DNA of 64,000 nt, from contig NZ_CP011774.1 in the NCBI RefSeq assembly GCF_001412535.1, positions 243,501 through 307,500 on the forward strand. Direction: 5' to 3'. This document shows positions 33,069 to 42,412 of this stretch, piece by piece (position 1 is the stretch's first letter; every line of letters begins with the position of its first letter). A model generated the notes under the pieces. That model was not told the DNA's origin. It did no database searches and saw only the letters and a list, made by a program, of their open reading frames with translations. Both the position numbers and the translations under genes were made by a program. Origin of the DNA: Limnohabitans sp. 63ED37-2. Lineage in GTDB: Bacteria; Pseudomonadota; Gammaproteobacteria; Burkholderiales; Burkholderiaceae_C.

Positions 33069-34487
33069 TCAGTCCCGGGTCACGCGCAGCAGCTCTTCGG
33101 CGCTGGTGATGCCCGCATCGACCAAACGCTGGCCGTCGTCACGCATCAGCACCATGCCTTGGGCCAAGGCCGTGGTGCGCAGCTCGGCTTCGGCCGCGCG
33201 GTGGTGGATCTGGGCACGGATCTCGTCGGTGGCCACCAGCAGCTCAAAAATGCCGGTGCGCCCGGCGTAACCGGTTTGACCACAGACCTCACAACCCGCG
33301 CCGTGGCAAGCAGTGCAGCGTTTGCGCACCAGGCGCTGGGCCAGCACGCCCAGGAGCGAGGAGCTGAGCAAAAACGGCTCCACACCCATGTCGATCAGGC
33401 GGTTGACGGCACTGGCCGCGTCGTTGGTGTGCAGCGTGGCCAGCACCAGGTGGCCGGTGAGCGAAGCCTGGATCGCGATCTGCGCGGTCTCAAAGTCGCG
33501 GATCTCGCCGATCATGATCACGTCCGGGTCTTGCCGCAGGATGGCCCGCAAGGCTTTGGCAAACGTGAGGTCGATCTTGGCATTCACCTGCGTCTGGCCC
33601 ACGCCGGGCAGCTCGTATTCGATGGGGTCTTCCACCGTCATGATGTTGTGGCGCGTGGCGTCCAGGCGCTGCAGCGCGGCGTACAGGCTGGTGGTTTTGC
33701 CCGAGCCGGTGGGGCCGGTGACCAACAAAATGCCGTGGGGTTGGTGGACCAGTTGGTCCACCTGTTGCAGCACTTGGCCTTGCATGCCCACCGCCTCCAG
33801 GGTCAGGCGGGCTTCGCTTTTGTCGAGCAAGCGCAACACGGCGCGTTCGCCGTGTGCACTGGGCAAGGTGGAGACGCGCACATCGACGGCGCGTGCGCCC
33901 AAACGCAGGCTGATGCGGCCGTCTTGGGGGAGTCGTTTTTCGGCGATGTCGAGTTCGGCCATGATTTTCAGGCGCGAAATCAGTGCAGCGTGCAGCGCCC
34001 TGTTCGGTTGTACAACCTCGCGCAGGGTGCCGTCTATGCGGAAGCGCACGCTGGAGTGGCGTTCGTAAGGCTCGATGTGGATGTCACTGGCTCCATCGCG
34101 TGTGGCCTGGGTGAGCAAGGCGTTGAGCATGCGGATGATGGGCGCGTCGTCGCTGGCTTCGAGCAGGTCTTCCACGGCGGGCAGCTCCTGCATCATGCGC
34201 GAGAGGTCGGCTTCGGACTCGACCTCGTTGACCACGGCCGCCGCAGTGGACGCGCCATGGGCCTGGCCACCCGAGTAGGCCTCGTGGAGGCGTTGGGCCA
34301 GATCGGTGGCGCTGCAGTGCCGCATCTGAAAAGCATGGGCGTGCCCAGGGGCAGCGTATTTGCGGGTCACCTCGGACATCGCCTGGCGATCGCTGCCGTC
34401 GCTCCAAAGCAGACACAGGCGTTGGCCATCGTCTTCCAGCAGCAGGCGGCTGGTGCGTGCAAAGGCGTAGGGCAAAGGGTGGCGCAT
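33069..34487 (-). CDS. gspE: Type II secretion ATPase GspE
   Basis: A 472-residue secretion ATPase. Walker A GPTGSGKTT, the Asp box region EDPIEYEL, Walker B IMIGEIRD, and the His box TLHTNDA are all present. The zinc-binding tetracysteine CTACHGAGCEVC is intact in the C-terminal part. The N-terminal domain that docks on GspL is present but poorly conserved. It powers pseudopilus growth. It lies between gspD and the MipA-like gene. Confidence 0.96.
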   Translation of the reverse strand: MRHPLPYAFARTSRLLLEDDGQRLCLLWSDGSDRQAMSEVTRKYAAPGHAHAFQMRHCSATDLAQRLHEAYSGGQAHGASTAAAVVNEVESEADLSRMMQELPAVEDLLEASDDAPIIRMLNALLTQATRDGASDIHIEPYERHSSVRFRIDGTLREVVQPNRALHAALISRLKIMAELDIAEKRLPQDGRISLRLGARAVDVRVSTLPSAHGERAVLRLLDKSEARLTLEAVGMQGQVLQQVDQLVHQPHGILLVTGPTGSGKTTSLYAALQRLDATRHNIMTVEDPIEYELPGVGQTQVNAKIDLTFAKALRAILRQDPDVIMIGEIRDFETAQIAIQASLTGHLVLATLHTNDAASAVNRLIDMGVEPFLLSSSLLGVLAQRLVRKRCTACHGAGCEVCGQTGYAGRTGIFELLVATDEIRAQIHHRAAEAELRTTALAQGMVLMRDDGQRLVDAGITSAEELLRVTRD

Positions 34488-34493
34488 GGCGGA

Positions 34494-36725
34494 TCAGGGC
34501 TGGCGGGTGGCGGGGGCCACGGGCGAGGCAGCGCCGGGCGCAGGAGGGGCGGCCGGATCAACAGGTGGCAACACGGCCGAGCCCGCCACGGGCAGCGGCC
34601 CACTGGGCAGTGGCTGAAAGCCTTGTTGCTGCAAGCGCATTTGTTCATACCGGCCCATCGACAGGGCTTCGGCTGCTGCGCCATCGCGCACCACCACCGG
34701 GCGCAGGAAGACCATCAGGTTGGTCTTTTTGCGGCTGCGGGCTTCGGACTTGAACAGGTTGCCAAAGAAGGGGACGTTACTCAGGCCTGGCACTTTTTCC
34801 TGGCTGTTGCTGGTGTCATCTTGCAGCAAGCCACCCAGCACCACGATGGCGCCGTCGTCCACCAGCACACTCGATTCGATGGAGCGCTTGTTGGTGATCA
34901 AGCCCGATGACGAGGAGCTGCGTGTGTCGATGCTGCTGACCTCTTGGAAGATCTGCATTTTGACGGTGCCGTTTTCGCTGATCTGGGGTTTGACGCGCAG
35001 TGTCAGGCCCACGTCCTTGCGCTCAATGGTTTGGAAGGGGTTGACCGCGCCGCTGTTGCTGTTGTTGGCGGTGTACTGGCCCGTGACAAAGGGCACGTTT
35101 TGACCAATCACGATTTTGGCCTCTTCGTTGTCCAAGGTGAGCAAGTTGGGCGTGGAGAGCACGTTGGAGTCGCCGTCGGCTTGTAAGAAACGCGCCAGTG
35201 CACCCAGGGCCAGCACGCCGTTGCGCCGTTGGCCCAGCGCCAGGTTGAAGCCTGTGGAGAGCACAGGATTGCCTGCGGCCACGCCCGCGGCCAGGTTGAA
35301 CACGTTGGTGCCGCCCACATTGAAGTTGGTGCCCAGCACACCCACGGCGCTGCCGTTGTTGCCGGTGCCGCTCATCCACTGCACGCCAAACTCGGCGGCC
35401 TTGTCGGCGTTGACTTCGGCGATCAGGCTCTCGACAAACACCTGCGCGCGGCGCTGGTCGAGCATGTCGATCACGCTGCGCAGCTGGCGGTATTGAGGCT
35501 CGGGCGCGGTGATGATGAGGGCGTTGGTGGCCGGGTCGGCCTGGATCTGACCACCGGTAGACGGCTGGGCCGAGGCGCTGAGGCTGGCTGTGGAAGCACC
35601 TGCAGCAGCCGGGCTGCCGGGTGTTGCGCTGGTGCTGACCGCGCCGCTGCGTGACTCGCCCGCGATGGCGGCGCGCAAGGTGGTGGCCAGTTTGGTGGCA
35701 TCGGCGTTTTTCAGGTACACCACATGGATGTTGCCGCTGGCCGCGCCTGCGCCAGTGGCGCTGGGCTGGTCAAGCTGGTCCACCAAGCTGCGCACCAGGG
35801 CCAGCCGCGCTGGGTTGGCGGCCCGCACGATGAGCGCGTTGGTGCGCACCTCGGGGATGACGGTGGTCTTGAACGCGTTGTCGGTTTGGCCTTGCGCAGC
35901 TGGGGCAGCCGCTGCGCCCGACTCGATCAGGCGCATCACCATGGGGGCCAGGTCGCCCGCGATGGCGTGGCGCAGGCGCAGCACCTCCACGCCCGTGGCG
36001 TTGGACACGTCGAGCGCCGCAATAATGCGGCCCAGTCGCTGCAGGTTGTCGCTGTAGTCGGTGATGACCAGCGCGTTGGTGCCGGGGTTGACGTTGATGG
36101 TGTTGTTGGGGCTGATCAGGGGGCGCAGCACCGGCACCAGGTTGTTCACGTTTTCGTGGTTGAGTTTGAAGATTTGTGTGACGATTTGTCCGGTCCCGCC
36201 GGGCACGGCCCCAGCCGACACGGCGCTGCTTTGCAGCTTGGCCTCGGCCTCGGGCACCACGGTGTAGAGCCCGGCCGATTCCACCAGTGCAAAGCCTTGG
36301 GTGCGCAGTTGCGCGGCAAACAAGCGCAGGGCTTGGGCTGGGGGCACGGGCACATTGCTCGACAGCGACATGGTGCCTTTGACGCGCGGGTCCACCACCA
36401 CGTTGGCGCCCGACAGGGTGGCCAGGGTGCGGGCCACGGCCTCGATCTCGGCGTTCACAAAGTTGAGCGTGACGGGTTCGCGGCGCGATGCCTTGAGGGC
36501 GGGCGGGTTGGCGATTGGATTGGCCGCTGGGTTGGCCGCGGCTTTGTCTGCGCTTTGGGCATGGACCCCGGGGCTGAAGCAGCCCATGGCCGCCAGGCAG
36601 GCCACAGCCAAAGCGCTGTGGGGCCAGTGGGCACGGTTCAAGGGGCGCATGTGAGCAAAGTCGTTCATGGTGTGGTGGTCTTGAATCGGTGGGTGCATGG
36701 GGGGCTGAGGATGAGGTGGGTTCAT
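34494..36725 (-). CDS. gspD: Type II secretion outer-membrane secretin GspD
   Basis: A 743-residue secretin forming the outer-membrane channel. A signal peptide (ALAVACLAAMGCFSPGVHAQ) is preceded by a long N-terminus; the ATG at 36668 could be the true start, but the ATGA overlap with gspN supports 36725. N0-N3 domains (EAVARTLATLSGANVVVDPR and onward) are followed by the secretin core with VPFFGNLF and the ending NLMVFLRPVVV. The Ser/Pro/Gly-rich insert within N3 and the Pro-rich C-terminus are typical of Burkholderiales. Confidence 0.95.
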   Translation of the reverse strand: MNPPHPQPPMHPPIQDHHTMNDFAHMRPLNRAHWPHSALAVACLAAMGCFSPGVHAQSADKAAANPAANPIANPPALKASRREPVTLNFVNAEIEAVARTLATLSGANVVVDPRVKGTMSLSSNVPVPPAQALRLFAAQLRTQGFALVESAGLYTVVPEAEAKLQSSAVSAGAVPGGTGQIVTQIFKLNHENVNNLVPVLRPLISPNNTINVNPGTNALVITDYSDNLQRLGRIIAALDVSNATGVEVLRLRHAIAGDLAPMVMRLIESGAAAAPAAQGQTDNAFKTTVIPEVRTNALIVRAANPARLALVRSLVDQLDQPSATGAGAASGNIHVVYLKNADATKLATTLRAAIAGESRSGAVSTSATPGSPAAAGASTASLSASAQPSTGGQIQADPATNALIITAPEPQYRQLRSVIDMLDQRRAQVFVESLIAEVNADKAAEFGVQWMSGTGNNGSAVGVLGTNFNVGGTNVFNLAAGVAAGNPVLSTGFNLALGQRRNGVLALGALARFLQADGDSNVLSTPNLLTLDNEEAKIVIGQNVPFVTGQYTANNSNSGAVNPFQTIERKDVGLTLRVKPQISENGTVKMQIFQEVSSIDTRSSSSSGLITNKRSIESSVLVDDGAIVVLGGLLQDDTSNSQEKVPGLSNVPFFGNLFKSEARSRKKTNLMVFLRPVVVRDGAAAEALSMGRYEQMRLQQQGFQPLPSGPLPVAGSAVLPPVDPAAPPAPGAASPVAPATRQP

Positions 36726-37561
36726 CCCAAAGACAGCAGGCTGCGCGCACCTTGGCGGCGGCCCAGAATGTTGAGTAAATTATCGAACGCGGCCTCATGG
36801 CCCTCGGCGGCACGGGCCTCTCCGGTAAAGCGCAGGCGCTGGCCCACCCATTGGCCTTGACCCGACAGCAGCAGGGGGCCTTGCAGTGTGCTCAGTTCCA
36901 AGCCCGGTGTGGGGGTGCCTTCGGGGGTGCCGGTCAGAGCAACGCGGTAGCTGCCCATGGGCTTGACGGGGCTCAGGCGCGAGGACATCTCTTGCAGGTT
37001 CAGCGCCAGCAGCCCCTGCATTTGCAGGCGGCCTTGTGCCCAGTGCAGTTGCAGCGCCTCGGTGCGCAGCTGCAGCTGGCCTTCGGCTTGCAAGGTGTTC
37101 CAAGGTGCGCCCAGTCCCGTGAGCAGCGCGGCGGGCCAGTTGGAGCCGTGGTCGCTGACCTGCATGTGCAGGGTGTTCCAGCCCAGGGCCACTTGCACGC
37201 TGGCGGCCTGCGCCATGCAGCAATCTGCCCGCCAGCTCAGGCCCAGGCCGGTCAGGGCCGGTGACAAGGTCCAGTGCAGTCGCCCAGGCAGGGCCTGAGG
37301 TTGGCGGCTGCCCGCGCCGCCGCTCAGCAGCAGTTGGGCCGAGCCTTGCCAGACCGTGCCGCGGGGGTTGAGCCATTGCACCTGGCCTTGGCTGGCCTGT
37401 GCCACGCCCCAGGCCAGCCAGCGGGCAGGGGCCCAGACTGCCAGCGCCAAGACCCAACCCAAGAGCGCACCCAGCAGGGCCATTGACCAAGGCGAGCGTG
37501 CCGAGCTGGCGGCTTGGGTGTTGGAGCGGGAAGGCGCTGTCATGGTGTGCATCGCATTCAT
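36722..37561 (-). CDS. gspN: Type II secretion protein GspN
   Basis: A 279-residue protein of the T2SSN family. A single N-terminal membrane helix (MALLGALLGWVLALAVW) is followed by a periplasmic domain. The segment VQWLNPRGTVWQGSAQL is the family signature. GspN is present in only some type II systems, and its role is not well defined. Overlaps with gspM (37558-37561) and gspD (36722-36725) indicate coupled translation. Confidence 0.9.
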   Translation of the reverse strand: MNAMHTMTAPSRSNTQAASSARSPWSMALLGALLGWVLALAVWAPARWLAWGVAQASQGQVQWLNPRGTVWQGSAQLLLSGGAGSRQPQALPGRLHWTLSPALTGLGLSWRADCCMAQAASVQVALGWNTLHMQVSDHGSNWPAALLTGLGAPWNTLQAEGQLQLRTEALQLHWAQGRLQMQGLLALNLQEMSSRLSPVKPMGSYRVALTGTPEGTPTPGLELSTLQGPLLLSGQGQWVGQRLRFTGEARAAEGHEAAFDNLLNILGRRQGARSLLSLG

Positions 37562-38073
37562 GGCAGGCGCAGTACCAGGCTGCCGCGCCAGGTGACTTCA
37601 GGGCTGTCTGTTTTGGTAGGGCTGACTTGTTGCAGCTGGGCTTGTGTGGGCAAGGCCTGGGCGTTGTCACGCGCCAGGCTCAGCCAGCGGGCCAAGGCAG
37701 CGGCCGGGGCGGCTTGCAGACTCAGGGTGGCGCTCTCGCCTTGCAGGCTGATGCGTGCGTTGGGGCCGAGCTCGGTCAGATTTTTTTCCAGCCACAGAGC
37801 CGCATCGGTGCGGGCGATGGCGCGGGGTTTTTGCAAGCCCTGGGCCTGCGCTTGCAGCTGGCGCATGCGCTGACTTTGCGTGTCGAGTTGGGCTTGGCGG
37901 GCCGGAGCCTCTTGCCAGGTGCGCAGCGCCGGAGCCAGGGCCAGCATCCACAGGGCGGCCAAGCCAAGCACCCAGACGCCAATGGCAAGCAAGACCCGCT
38001 CACGCGGGCTGCGCCCAGCCCAGGCTGCTTTCAAGCTTTGGCGCAGGGGTGTCGTCCAGGTGTAAAGGCTCAT
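37558..38073 (-). CDS. gspM: Type II secretion protein GspM
   Basis: A 171-residue bitopic inner-membrane protein: short cytoplasmic N-terminus, helix LLAIGVWVLGLAALWMLALA, then a periplasmic ferredoxin-like domain preceded by a coiled coil (QLDTQSQRMRQLQAQAQGLQ). The ATG at 38073 overlaps the gspL stop by ATGA; the frame is open further upstream inside gspL. It pairs with GspL in the assembly platform. Confidence 0.9.
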   Translation of the reverse strand: MSLYTWTTPLRQSLKAAWAGRSPRERVLLAIGVWVLGLAALWMLALAPALRTWQEAPARQAQLDTQSQRMRQLQAQAQGLQKPRAIARTDAALWLEKNLTELGPNARISLQGESATLSLQAAPAAALARWLSLARDNAQALPTQAQLQQVSPTKTDSPEVTWRGSLVLRLP

Positions 38074-39329
38074 GGCTTGGCCTCCGCTGGGGCGATCATC
38101 AGCCAGCCGTCGCCTTGGGCTCGCCATGTGTAGCCCAAGGCGCTCAGGCTTTGTTGCAAGGCTTGCTGCTGGGCTGCATCGGGCCGAAAGTCTTGCACGC
38201 GCATCTGGCCTGTCTGGTAAGACCATTGGCGTGGCGCGGTCAGCCCAGGTGGCAGGGCTTGGCCCAGCGCGGCCAGCATGGTTTCGAGGTCGCCCGCGCC
38301 CAGTTGACCCGAGTTTTGGCGCAGGCGCTCGACCTGCTGGGCCATTTGCAGCGGCGCATCGACCACCAAGCTGGTTTGAGGAAAGGTCTCGCGCAGCATC
38401 TGTGCCCAGCTGTTTTGCTGGGCTTGCCAGTCGGCGCGGGTTTTCCAGGCCCAAGCATTGATGCCCACCAATTGGGCGGCCAGAAAGAGCCACAAGCCCC
38501 AGCGTGCCGGACGCCAAGCGGGGCTGTGCCGCAGGTGGCTGGCGGTGCGTTGCCAGCTTTTCAGCTGGCGGCTGCGGGCGTTGGCACGCAGCTCAAATTG
38601 GGCCAGGTCCCAATCACCGGCCACGGCGGCCAGCCAGTGCTGGGCCGGGGGCATGAGGCGCACGCCAGAGCCCAGCAGTTCTGAAGCCACGGCCACGGCC
38701 GCGGGTTCGGCCTGCAGCGAGGCTGTGGCGCGCTCGGACTCGGTCAGCCCCAGCTGTTCGTGGGCGGCCAAGCCCGCTTGGCGCAGGGCTGTCCAGGGCT
38801 GGCCCCAGACACCGCGTTCGGGGTGGCTGACCCACAACCAGCCCGTGTCTGCGTCGCCCAGACCTGTGATTTGCACTGGGCTGGAAGCCTCGCCAGGTGC
38901 GAATTCGGGCACGATGCGGTGCACGGGCAGACCGGCTTGTTCGAGGGCATTCAGATGAGCGCTGAGCCAGGCAAGGTCACACACAGCCACCCAAGGGCGG
39001 GGGTGCTTGGCTCCATCGGCCTGCAAGGCCAGGTGCAGGTGTTCGGGGTCGTCAAGCAGGCGGTCTTCGAGCAGGCCTTGCAAGGCCGCTTGCACGCGCT
39101 GGGCCTGTTTGTGCAGGCCTGCGGGCAGCTCGACGCGGTGCCAAGACAAGGCTGCAGCGGGCACCAGGACCACGGTTTCGCTTTGGCGATCGGCGGCAGG
39201 CAGCAAAGGTGCGGCGGCCCATTGCAGCGCGAGCGGGCGCGAGCCAGGCTCGGCCTCGAGCCGTGCATGGGCGTAGACCAAGCTGGGGCTGGGCAGGCCG
39301 GGTGGCAGTTGGATGATCAGGGTGCGCAT
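38070..39329 (-). CDS. gspL: Type II secretion protein GspL
   Basis: A 419-residue protein linking GspE to the periplasm: an actin-like cytoplasmic domain (about residues 1-250), a membrane helix (WGLWLFLAAQLVGINAWAW) and a periplasmic domain. MRTLIIQLPPG at 39329 is the natural start, seven bases after the gspK stop; the frame is open to 39521 inside gspK. It overlaps gspM by four bases. Confidence 0.92.
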   Translation of the reverse strand: MRTLIIQLPPGLPSPSLVYAHARLEAEPGSRPLALQWAAAPLLPAADRQSETVVLVPAAALSWHRVELPAGLHKQAQRVQAALQGLLEDRLLDDPEHLHLALQADGAKHPRPWVAVCDLAWLSAHLNALEQAGLPVHRIVPEFAPGEASSPVQITGLGDADTGWLWVSHPERGVWGQPWTALRQAGLAAHEQLGLTESERATASLQAEPAAVAVASELLGSGVRLMPPAQHWLAAVAGDWDLAQFELRANARSRQLKSWQRTASHLRHSPAWRPARWGLWLFLAAQLVGINAWAWKTRADWQAQQNSWAQMLRETFPQTSLVVDAPLQMAQQVERLRQNSGQLGAGDLETMLAALGQALPPGLTAPRQWSYQTGQMRVQDFRPDAAQQQALQQSLSALGYTWRAQGDGWLMIAPAEAKP

Positions 39330-39336
39330 GTGCGAC

Positions 39337-40329
39337 TCATTGTAGAGGGGCATCCAGACGCAACTGGGGGCTGCGCACGCGCCAGAGCATGCGCGTCTGG
39401 ATACCTTCGCGCCGCACCAGCGCGGTCTCTTGCTGCACCACGTTGTCGATGCGCATGCGCCCTTGTACCTCGAAGTAACGGCTTTGCACGCTGTGCTGTT
39501 GGGCGTTGAGCAATCGGCCACTGGACCCCAAGGCCTCTTGAGCCGCGCTCAGGCTGGCCCAGTGCCCGCGCTGGCGCTGGCTCACGGCTTGCCGGGCAGA
39601 AGCCAGGTCGAGCCCGGGCACCACCGCCGACAGCACCTCGGCCGAGGCGGTGTTCAGGTTCACGGGCGTGGCTTCGGGCAGCACGCTGATGTGCGCCTGT
39701 AAGGCGGCCACTGTGGCTGGGCTCAGGCCTAACCAGACCAGTTGGGCCGTTTGCTGTGGCATCAAGGCGGCGGGTCCTGGGTTGCCAGTGCCCGCGTTGG
39801 TGGGGGCTGGGTTGGTGCGGCTGGCTTTTAGGCTGATTTGCAGCTGCTGCGCCAGGGTTTGCAGCTCGGCCAGTGGCAGGTCCAGCCGCTCGAACAAGGC
39901 GGCAAAACGGGCCAGTGCCTGAGGCGATATCTCGCCGTTTTCGACCAGGTTCATCACGTTCATGCGCGATTGCGCGTCGGTGATCTGGCCCGATAAAAAT
40001 ACTTCTGCATCGCCCTCGCGCCACTGCTGGTCTTGCGACAAAAAGGTGGACAGCTTCGATTCCTGCACCGCCAAAGCCCAGGGCTCGCCCAGGTGATCGG
40101 CCGCCGCGCCTTGTGCTGATATCGCGTCTTCACGCAGAATCAGCCGTGTCCAGTCCAGAGCGCCCGTCATCATCCAAGCGGTTTGGCTGCGCCCGCGTTC
40201 GGCGATTTCGATCTCGACCTGCCGCCACTGCTGCCACAGCGCAGCGCTGGCCAGTGTGGCCACCAGAGCCACCGTGAGCATGGCCGTGAGCAAAGCCGCG
40301 CCGCGCTGCGGGTGTGCGGAGCGCGTCAT
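39337..40329 (-). CDS. gspK: Type II secretion minor pseudopilin GspK
   Basis: A 330-residue tip pseudopilin. The N-terminus RGAALLTAMLTVALVATLA is a prepilin-like signal; the residue after the cleaved Gly is Ala, and there is no Glu at +5, as known for GspK. The large alpha domain with helix-hairpin-helix-like NTASAEVLSAVV is characteristic. It caps the pseudopilus with GspI and GspJ. It overlaps gspJ by ATGA. Confidence 0.92.
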   Translation of the reverse strand: MTRSAHPQRGAALLTAMLTVALVATLASAALWQQWRQVEIEIAERGRSQTAWMMTGALDWTRLILREDAISAQGAAADHLGEPWALAVQESKLSTFLSQDQQWREGDAEVFLSGQITDAQSRMNVMNLVENGEISPQALARFAALFERLDLPLAELQTLAQQLQISLKASRTNPAPTNAGTGNPGPAALMPQQTAQLVWLGLSPATVAALQAHISVLPEATPVNLNTASAEVLSAVVPGLDLASARQAVSQRQRGHWASLSAAQEALGSSGRLLNAQQHSVQSRYFEVQGRMRIDNVVQQETALVRREGIQTRMLWRVRSPQLRLDAPLQ

Positions 40330-41105
40330 GACGGCGCGCCTGACAAGGTGGGGCGCACCCAGTCGAGGGTGAGTGAGCCCGCGCCCGCGGGGCCGGGGGG
40401 CAGGCTCAGCACCAGGCGCACGCCGTCGGGTGTGGTGGCGATGGGCGCTGTGTTTGCAGCGCTGATGGGGGTGCCATTGTTGGTGCCCGGCGTGCCAGCG
40501 CTCACCACATCACTCGACAAAGGGTTGGTCCAGCTGCCGCCCCGGTGCACAAACAGTTGCCAGCCCGACAGGGGGTGGATCTGGATCTGCCCGGCGCGGG
40601 TGCTCTCGTTGGCGGTTTGGCCCCACTGCGCGGCCAAAGCCCAAGCGTTTTGCCAGTCTTGGCGTTGGCTCAAGGGCGGCGATTGCCAACGCTGCCAGTC
40701 GCCGCCGCCGGGCCTGCCCGGGTCGCTGCGCCAGGTCCAGGCCACCACGCGCACACTGGCGGGCACGCGGCTGCTTGGGCCGTTGGTGGTGCCGAGGGAG
40801 GTGCTTGGGGTGTTGCTGGGCAAGGGGGCGTCGGTGGTGCGCCGCGTCAGGCGCAGCACCTGGCCATCCCAGTCCCAGCTGGGCGTGCCGCTCAGCTCGG
40901 CCAATTGGTCCAGGTCGGTTTGCCACTGCGCCAAGCCTGCTTGCAGGCTGCGGATCTCGTCCGAGCGGTTTTGTAGGCTGCTTTGGCTGCGCAGCATGCC
41001 GTCGAGACCGCGCCAAGCCATCAGGCTCATCAAGGCCATCACGCTGATGGCCACCAGCACCTCGATCAGGGTGAACCCGCGTGCGGTTTGTCGTGTAGAC
41101 AGCAT
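40326..41105 (-). CDS. gspJ: Type II secretion minor pseudopilin GspJ
   Basis: A 259-residue pseudopilin. The prepilin site is RGFTLIEVLVAISVMALM, with Glu at +5. ATG 41105 is chosen because it is the only start near this site and overlaps the gspI stop (TGATG). The central part has a Gly/Thr/Ser-rich insert that lengthens it beyond the usual 200 residues. Confidence 0.92.
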   Translation of the reverse strand: MLSTRQTARGFTLIEVLVAISVMALMSLMAWRGLDGMLRSQSSLQNRSDEIRSLQAGLAQWQTDLDQLAELSGTPSWDWDGQVLRLTRRTTDAPLPSNTPSTSLGTTNGPSSRVPASVRVVAWTWRSDPGRPGGGDWQRWQSPPLSQRQDWQNAWALAAQWGQTANESTRAGQIQIHPLSGWQLFVHRGGSWTNPLSSDVVSAGTPGTNNGTPISAANTAPIATTPDGVRLVLSLPPGPAGAGSLTLDWVRPTLSGAPS

Positions 41106-41458
41106 CAGTTGCGCCCCATCACGGTGGACACCTGCAGCACATAAGCGCCTTGGTCCAGCACCCGCGCATCGACTCGCCTGAAGTTCGGGTTGGGGGTGGG
41201 TCGCACCGACACCTCGACCTGCAGCAAGCGCCCCGCTTGTGTGCACTCGACGCTGGTGTTGCCCGTGTCAGGCAGTTGCCTGCGCAGGCGCAGCGCGATC
41301 AATTGGTTGTCGGCGCAGATTTGGCCGAGCATGCTCACGGTTTGGCGCTCGGCATTGCGGCTGAGCGAGCCTGTGGCCTGGAGCCCCGCCATGAGTGCCA
41401 CCGCCGTGATGCCCAAGGCCACCAGCACCTCAATCAGGGTGAAGCCGCGCTGCTTCAT
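41105..41458 (-). CDS. gspI: Type II secretion minor pseudopilin GspI
   Basis: A 117-residue pseudopilin with the prepilin site RGFTLIEVLVALGITAVALM right after MKQ. The ATG at 41458 overlaps the gspH stop by four bases. The rest has the conserved SLSRNAERQTVSMLGQICADNQ helix. It forms the tip complex with GspJ and GspK. Confidence 0.93.
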   Translation of the reverse strand: MKQRGFTLIEVLVALGITAVALMAGLQATGSLSRNAERQTVSMLGQICADNQLIALRLRRQLPDTGNTSVECTQAGRLLQVEVSVRPTPNPNFRRVDARVLDQGAYVLQVSTVMGRN

Positions 41459-41943
41459 GGCCGCACCTGTTCGCTCGTGTTTTGCACCTTGAAGGGCCTG
41501 AGTCCGTCGGTCACCACCCACAGGGTCTGGCCGGGCGACTGCGGGGCCGATAAGGCCACGGCTTGGGGCTCGATCAGGGGCTCTGGCCCCAAAGTGATGG
41601 CGCTGCCGGGGGTGGCGCGGGTGCTGGGGGCCAGCCAGTTTTGCGGCAAGCCGGGCGGCGGCAGGCCTTCAAACACAAAGCTTTGCACTGCGTTGGGGGT
41701 GTTGTCTTGGGTGCGCCAGACCACGGGCAGGCCGTTGGCACGGGCCTGGGCCCGCCCGGTCTCGAGCAAAACGGCCAGCCGTTCGGCGTCGCGCTGCAGG
41801 GCACTGTGGGCGCTGTCCCGCAGTGACAAGCTCACGCCCGCTGTGGCCACGGCGATCAAAGCCACCACCACCAACAGCTCCAGCAGTGTGAAGCCCGTGG
41901 GCAGGGCGGGGGGGCGTTTACTGCCAGCTGCCGAGGTCGGCAT
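41455..41943 (-). CDS. gspH: Type II secretion minor pseudopilin GspH
   Basis: A 162-residue pseudopilin with prepilin site TGFTLLELLVVVALIAVAT near residue 17. ATG 41943 gives a short leader; it overlaps the end of gspG by 26 bases. The C-terminal half (LPVVWRTQDNTPN, LWVVTDGLRPFKV) fits GspH, which links the GspG shaft to the tip complex. Confidence 0.9.
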   Translation of the reverse strand: MPTSAAGSKRPPALPTGFTLLELLVVVALIAVATAGVSLSLRDSAHSALQRDAERLAVLLETGRAQARANGLPVVWRTQDNTPNAVQSFVFEGLPPPGLPQNWLAPSTRATPGSAITLGPEPLIEPQAVALSAPQSPGQTLWVVTDGLRPFKVQNTSEQVRP

Positions 41944-42403
41944 TGTTGCCCTCACCGCCGGCCCGACCGTCAGCGCCAAAGGACAGCACATCCACCTCGC
42001 CCTTCAGGCCGGGGCTCAGGTATTGGTAAGGACGGCCCCAGGGGTCGCTGGGCAGTTTGTCCAGATAAGGCTTCCAGTTGCCGGGCACGGGTTCGGTGGT
42101 GGGCTTGAGGATCAGCGCATTCAGGCCCTGCTCGGTGGTCGGAAAGCGCTGGTTGTCCAGCTTGTAGAGCTTGAGCGCTTGCATCAGGTTGCCCACATCG
42201 GTGCGGGCAGCGGTGATGCGGGCGTCGTCTGCGCGGCCCAGCACATTGGGCACGATCAGCGCGGCCAACACGCCAATGATGGCCAGCACAACCATCAGCT
42301 CGATCAGGGTAAAGCCACGTTGGCGGACAGACGCAGTGCGAGCCGCACCGGTCAGAGCATCAGGGGTAGGAATGGGGGAGTGGTCTTGCATGCCTTCCAT
42401 CAT
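41918..42403 (-). CDS. gspG: Type II secretion major pseudopilin GspG
   Basis: Major pseudopilin, about 161 residues. The prepilin site RGFTLIELMVVLAIIGVLAAL is followed by a family-typical C-terminal region with DPWGRPYQY and FGADGRAGGEGNNADLGSW. That C-terminal region provides the calcium site. The leader before the Gly is long (about 28 residues). Possible starts are TTG 42421, ATG 42403, 42400 and 42391; TTG would overlap the divergent gspC start. It is first in the minus-strand gsp operon. Confidence 0.93.
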   Translation of the reverse strand: MMEGMQDHSPIPTPDALTGAARTASVRQRGFTLIELMVVLAIIGVLAALIVPNVLGRADDARITAARTDVGNLMQALKLYKLDNQRFPTTEQGLNALILKPTTEPVPGNWKPYLDKLPSDPWGRPYQYLSPGLKGEVDVLSFGADGRAGGEGNNADLGSWQ

Positions 42404-42412
42404 AATCCGGCC

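Noticed and set aside
32271..34910. An 879-codon open frame on the plus strand
   Set aside because: It lies entirely antisense to gspF/MipA-like/gspE/gspD, which have full family motifs. Its translation is low-complexity His/Gln/Gly text typical of GC-rich shadow frames.
35724..36860. Plus-strand open frame opposite gspD
   Set aside because: It is opposite the secretin gene, with only His/Gly-rich shadow text and no family pattern.
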